From Candidatus Pelagibacterales bacterium (GTDB taxonomy: Bacteria; Pseudomonadota; Alphaproteobacteria; Pelagibacterales; AG-422-B15): a stretch of 7,762 bases of DNA. The stretch spans positions 1 through 7,762 of the forward strand of contig JADHQX010000054.1 in NCBI GenBank assembly GCA_016777745.1. Direction: 5' to 3'. The notes under the pieces were generated by a model. It worked only from the letters and a program-made list of their open reading frames with translations, searched no databases and was not told where the DNA came from. Both the position numbers and the translations under genes were made by a program. Shown piece after piece: positions 4,767-7,762 of the stretch (position 1 is the stretch's first letter; the number at the start of each line of letters is the position of its first letter).

Positions 4767-6143
4767 ATGGCAGAAACAACATTACTTTTAAAAAATATTG
4801 ACTTGCTAAGCACGATGGCGCCGGCTCCTGAAAAGCCGTTTGGCGATGAAATTACTCAAGCTGGATTGTTCGCACGCAATGGTATAATTGAAAAAGTTGG
4901 GAAATCTTCCGAACTGCCCACAATAGCTGATACCGTAATAGACCTAACCGGTCATGTGGTGATACCAGGCATGGTTAATACGCATCATCATATGTTTCAA
5001 AACTTAACTCGCGCAGTACCAGCAGCACAAAATGCACCGCTTTTTGGTTGGCTGAAGACGCTCTATCCAATCTGGTCGAAACTTGGCCCTGAACACATCT
5101 ACTGGTCGAGCGCATTAGGCATGGCCGAGTTGGTGTTGAGCGGGTGTACAACATCATCTGATCATCTTTATCTCTATCCAAATGGGGCACGGCTTGATGA
5201 TTCATTCGCCGCCGCCGCCGATATTGGCATGCGGTTTCACGGCACCCGCGGCTCAATGAGTATTGGCGAGTCAAAAGGCGGCTTGCCGCCTGACCAGTTG
5301 ACCGAGGCTGAAGGGTCTATTCTGGGCGATTGCCAGCGGTTGATCGAAAGCCATCACAATGCCGATCGGTACGCCATGCAACGCGTTGCGCTGGCCCCTT
5401 GTTCACCTTTTTCAGTCAGCATGGATCTGATGCGCGAAACAGCGCATATGGCGCGTGCCTATCAGGTGGGCCTACATACACATCTTGCCGAAAACAGCGA
5501 GGATATTGACTATAGCATTGCCAGCTTTGGGATGCGTCCAGGCGAATATATCGAGGCAGTTGAATGGACGGGCAACGACGTCTGGCACGCGCATTGTGTT
5601 CAATTAAGCCCAGGCGAGATTGATTTATTTGCCCGCACCGGTACCGGTGTTGCCCACTGCCCCTGCTCGAATATGCGCCTGTCGAGTGGCATTGCGCCGG
5701 TTCGTGAAATGCTCGATACTGGCGTCAAAATTGGGCTTGGCGTCGATGGGTCTGCATCGAATGACAGCGCCCATATGCTGAACGAGGCGCGCCAAGCGAT
5801 GCTTTTGCAACGGGTGATGAAAACCGGCGATGCGATGACTGCGCGCGAAGCGCTGGCACTGGCAACAACAGGCGGTGCGGGGGTATTGAACCGTGATGAT
5901 ATCGGTGTCCTGGCACCGGGCTATGCCGCTGATATTGCGGCCTTTGATTGTCGCACTATTGATTTTGCTGGCGCCGAATGGGATGTGCTGGCAGGCCTGG
6001 TATTTTGTGGCCCGATCAAATCCAACTATACCATTATCAATGGCCGGGTCATTGTTGATCAGGGACAGCTGGCCAGCATGGATATGCAGCATCTTCTTGC
6101 CAAGCATCGGCGCATGACCGCTGATTTAATCGAGCGGGCCTAA
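4767..6143 (+). CDS. 8-oxoguanine deaminase-like amidohydrolase
   Basis: This is a cytosolic metal-dependent amidohydrolase, most likely deaminating 8-oxoguanine to urate and ammonia. The 458 residues show a short composite beta domain (about 1-65), then the TIM barrel. Metal and catalytic residues are visible: the HxH motif in NTHHHMFQ (H73, H75), HTHLAE with H239 and E242, HAHC with H276, and the strand-8 aspartate D327 in GLGVDGSASND. NTHHHMFQNLTR and CPCSNMRLSSGIAPV resemble the 8-oxoguanine deaminase/AtzB-like branch. The ATG at 4767 fits the family N-terminus, although its Shine-Dalgarno is poor (only AAGAAA, too far upstream). The first 200 or so bases are AT-richer (26/60 for 4861-4920) than the middle and end (34/60 for 5881-5940). 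It is divergent from the importer and its stop overlaps that of allA. Alternatives are hydroxyatrazine ethylaminohydrolase or another heterocycle deaminase. Confidence 0.85.
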   Translation: MAETTLLLKNIDLLSTMAPAPEKPFGDEITQAGLFARNGIIEKVGKSSELPTIADTVIDLTGHVVIPGMVNTHHHMFQNLTRAVPAAQNAPLFGWLKTLYPIWSKLGPEHIYWSSALGMAELVLSGCTTSSDHLYLYPNGARLDDSFAAAADIGMRFHGTRGSMSIGESKGGLPPDQLTEAEGSILGDCQRLIESHHNADRYAMQRVALAPCSPFSVSMDLMRETAHMARAYQVGLHTHLAENSEDIDYSIASFGMRPGEYIEAVEWTGNDVWHAHCVQLSPGEIDLFARTGTGVAHCPCSNMRLSSGIAPVREMLDTGVKIGLGVDGSASNDSAHMLNEARQAMLLQRVMKTGDAMTAREALALATTGGAGVLNRDDIGVLAPGYAADIAAFDCRTIDFAGAEWDVLAGLVFCGPIKSNYTIINGRVIVDQGQLASMDMQHLLAKHRRMTADLIERA

Positions 6144-6658
6144 AGCCGGATAATCGCGGCCGGCCCATCATGCCAAACCTCGTCAAGATTATGCCCGCAA
6201 CCTTGGCGGTCAATCACCAGAAAATCCTGCTCTTTTTGCAACACCAATAACGGGTGATGCCAAATGCCGCGATCATAGCTGACCCCCTGATCACCACGCG
6301 CCCGAAAACAGGCCAGCGTCGAAAAATCAGGGGCGTCACCTGCCGTATTGCCATGTGCCACCACAACCAGCCAATCATGCTGGCTTAGCGGCATAAAGGC
6401 TTGCGAGCCAAGCGGGTGGCGTTCAAGAAGATGAATTTCAATCGGATCGGGGCGGAGCGTGCCGCGAAATAGCGATATGATGGGCCTGCCATCGCCCGCC
6501 GCCACATCAACGCCCGCCATGGCATCAAATCTTATGGTCGTTCCCTGATTGATGCCGATCTCGGTTGCACCATCGGTTTCAATGACCGTTCCAAAGGGCG
6601 CAAAGCTGGCTTTGGTAAGCGGCTGGATATCAAGTTGTTTTAGGTCTGATGGGATCAT
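6140..6658 (-). CDS. allA: Ureidoglycolate lyase
   Basis: This cytosolic cupin-like enzyme splits ureidoglycolate into glyoxylate and urea, the final step of allantoin breakdown. The 172 residues match the family length. Recognisable blocks are FAPFGTVIE (19-27), ERHPLGSQAFMPL (79-91), DWLVVVA (95-101) and the conserved YDRGIWHHPLL (128-138). Its ATG overlaps the puuE stop in an ATGA arrangement (bases 6655-6658), so it is translated by coupling; only a weak AGG precedes it. Its own stop TAG (6140-6142) overlaps the stop TAA of the convergent deaminase (6141-6143). No allantoate amidohydrolase or allantoicase gene, which would supply ureidoglycolate, is present in the window. Confidence 0.93.
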   Translation of the reverse strand: MIPSDLKQLDIQPLTKASFAPFGTVIETDGATEIGINQGTTIRFDAMAGVDVAAGDGRPIISLFRGTLRPDPIEIHLLERHPLGSQAFMPLSQHDWLVVVAHGNTAGDAPDFSTLACFRARGDQGVSYDRGIWHHPLLVLQKEQDFLVIDRQGCGHNLDEVWHDGPAAIIRL

Positions 6659-7572
6659 GATCGGTTAGCCTGAAACGGATGGTTTGCAATCCAGTGATTT
6701 GCAATATCGATTCGCCGCGCAACCCATACCTTGTCATGCGCCATGATATGATCAAGAAATTTGACCAATCCGGCAAACCGCGCTGGCCGCCCGATCAAAC
6801 GGCAATGCAGCCCAATCGACAGCATCTTTGGTGCCGCCGCACCTTCGGCATAAAGCACATCAAAGGCGTCAATCAGATATTGGGCAAATTGATCACCAGT
6901 ATGAAATCCCTGCGCAGTGGCAAAGCGCATGTCATTTGTATCCAGCGTATAAGGAACAATCAAATGCGGTGTTTTCACCTGCGCCGACCAGAATGGCAAA
7001 TCATCCGAATAATCATCGGCGTCGTAAACAAACCCGCCATCTTCGGCAACAAGATTGCGCGTGTTTTCCGATGTTCGCCCCGTATACCAACCAAGCGGAC
7101 GGGTGCCACAAATATCGGTTAGAATCGAAATCGCCTTTTGCATATGGTCGCGTTCTTCATCAATTGGCATGCCGTGATAATTGATCCAGCGATACCCATG
7201 CGCTGCGATTTCATGCCCATTGACAAGCGCGGTCTCAATCACCTTTGGGTGACGTGCCGCCGCCATGGCAACAGCAAAAACCGTCAGCGGTAACTGGCGT
7301 TGACGAAACAGATCCAGAATACGCCAGACACCCGCCCGCGACCCATATTCATAGATTGATTCCATCGACATATGACGCGCCCCATCAAATGCCGCCGCGC
7401 CAATGATTTCCGACAAAAATACCTCAGATGCCGGATCACCATGAAGAACACAATTTTCGCCGCCTTCTTCGTAATTCAACACGAATTGAACCGCGATACG
7501 CGCGTTTTTTGGCCATGCCGCATTTGGAGGTGTGGCACCATATCCAGATAAATCTCTCGGATAATCCATCAT
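6655..7572 (-). CDS. puuE: Allantoinase PuuE (polysaccharide-deacetylase-like fold)
   Basis: This enzyme hydrolyses allantoin to allantoate. It belongs to the NodB/polysaccharide-deacetylase fold and is unrelated to the metal-dependent AllB allantoinase; characterised PuuE works without an added metal cofactor. The 305 residues are full length. Family motifs are YPRDLSGYG (4-12), FVLNYEEGGE (30-39), SMESIYEYGSRAGVWR (69-84), GHEIAAHGYRW (119-129), GWYTGRTSENTR (161-172) and SIGLHCRLIGRP (252-263). Two adjacent ATGs are possible starts (7572 or 7569) and neither has a convincing Shine-Dalgarno. It lies 56 bases downstream of a gene that appears to encode PuuD and overlaps allA by four bases, forming one urate-to-glyoxylate operon. 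Confidence 0.95.
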   Translation of the reverse strand: MMDYPRDLSGYGATPPNAAWPKNARIAVQFVLNYEEGGENCVLHGDPASEVFLSEIIGAAAFDGARHMSMESIYEYGSRAGVWRILDLFRQRQLPLTVFAVAMAAARHPKVIETALVNGHEIAAHGYRWINYHGMPIDEERDHMQKAISILTDICGTRPLGWYTGRTSENTRNLVAEDGGFVYDADDYSDDLPFWSAQVKTPHLIVPYTLDTNDMRFATAQGFHTGDQFAQYLIDAFDVLYAEGAAAPKMLSIGLHCRLIGRPARFAGLVKFLDHIMAHDKVWVARRIDIANHWIANHPFQANRS

Positions 7573-7628
7573 TTCGAAACACTCACAATCATGTCAAAAC
7601 CATTAACCCAGAAAATTATGCCCAAACA

Positions 7629-7762
7629 TCACGACCGATTGCCGCCAACCAGACCTTGATTGACCATATCACGCCATGCCGCCAGCATCGCCCGTTCTTT
7701 ATCTTCAACCCAGATCACCTGTCCTGGCGGCATCGCATGTGACGCCGACACTTGCCAGAAAA
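7629..7762 (-). CDS. puuD: C-terminal tip of a probable PuuD-type urate oxidase (cytochrome c tail), 5' part outside window
   Basis: The last 43 codons of a minus-strand gene run from the window edge to TGA at 7629-7631. They read FWQVSASHAMPPGQVIW, then VEDKERAMLAAWRDMVNQGL and a short tail. The pattern of a methionine in a MPPG turn, a short linker, an acidic ER helix start and a tryptophan-containing final helix is that of a class I cytochrome c C-terminus. Met10 would be the haem axial ligand. Cytochrome c domains of this kind end the membrane-bound urate hydroxylase PuuD, which oxidises urate to 5-hydroxyisourate, and puuD is commonly near puuE. The CxxCH haem site and membrane helices lie outside the window. 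Another cytochrome c protein would fit the fragment equally well; the PuuD call leans on context. Confidence 0.5.
   Translation of the reverse strand, partial: FWQVSASHAMPPGQVIWVEDKERAMLAAWRDMVNQGLVGGNRS

Noticed and set aside
4571..4813. Open frame of 80 codons on the minus strand across the divergent control region
   Set aside because: It is antisense to the start of the deaminase, has an unnatural residue mix, no Shine-Dalgarno and no family resemblance. It is kept only as a possible relic note for its last part.
5276..5291. Short hairpin AGGCGG-CTTG-CCGCCT in the deaminase gene
   Set aside because: Six pairs in a GC-rich coding stretch encoding GGLPP are easily explained by codon use, and no T tract follows.
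5625..6107. 160-codon open frame on the minus strand opposite the deaminase C-terminal half
   Set aside because: The plus-strand frame carries the amidohydrolase motifs. The antisense frame has no recognisable feature and no ribosome site.
6679..7184. Overlapping plus-strand frames opposite puuE
   Set aside because: PuuE motifs on the minus strand explain the DNA. The antisense frames are Arg/His/Asn-rich shadows.
7573..7628. Promoter-like boxes (CATAAT and TTGACA on the minus strand) before puuE
   Set aside because: CATAAT has no -35 at the right distance, and TTGACA would place the -10 on the puuE start codon. The gap is short, so read-through from the upstream gene is the simpler reading.

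Overview
The window looks like chromosomal DNA of a marine-type alphaproteobacterium. This rests on a sulfoacetaldehyde acetyltransferase (taurine/sulfonate use), an 8-oxoguanine deaminase of the type seen in proteobacteria and ocean samples, and a PuuE/AllA purine-catabolic operon. A SAR116- or Rhodobacterales-like source is plausible, but that is an inference from gene content and moderate GC, not from any marker gene.

Layout. (1) 1-411, plus strand: the 3' end of xsc, closed by a strong stem-loop terminator at about 456-487 that can also stop transcription arriving from the other side. (2) 595-1569, minus strand: a complete zinc-free quinone oxidoreductase with a clear Shine-Dalgarno. (3) 1774-4404, minus strand: a three-gene ABC importer operon of the NMT1/SsuABC class (binding protein, then ATPase, then permease). 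It lies in DNA clearly more AT-rich than the flanks. (4) 4405-4766: a 362-base divergent control region with a 10-base direct repeat, a spaced dyad and a short palindrome. (5) 4767-6143, plus strand: an amidohydrolase most like 8-oxoguanine deaminase. (6) 6140-7762, minus strand: allA, puuE and the 3' tip of a gene whose last 43 residues look like the cytochrome c tail of the membrane urate oxidase PuuD. The deaminase and allA meet tail to tail and share four bases at their stop codons.

How the genes fit. 8-oxoguanine deaminase makes urate, PuuD would oxidise urate, PuuE opens allantoin to allantoate, and AllA splits ureidoglycolate to glyoxylate and urea. The window therefore holds the entry and the exit of a urate route. 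The 5-hydroxyisourate/OHCU steps and the allantoate-to-ureidoglycolate step are not visible and must lie elsewhere if the route is complete. The importer is divergently paired with the deaminase, which suggests, but does not prove, uptake of an oxidised purine or related heterocycle. Its nearness to xsc leaves a sulfonate as the rival ligand.

The most striking structure not explained by annotation is a perfect 11-bp inverted repeat with a 5-nt loop inside the 5' part of the ATPase gene (3242-3268).
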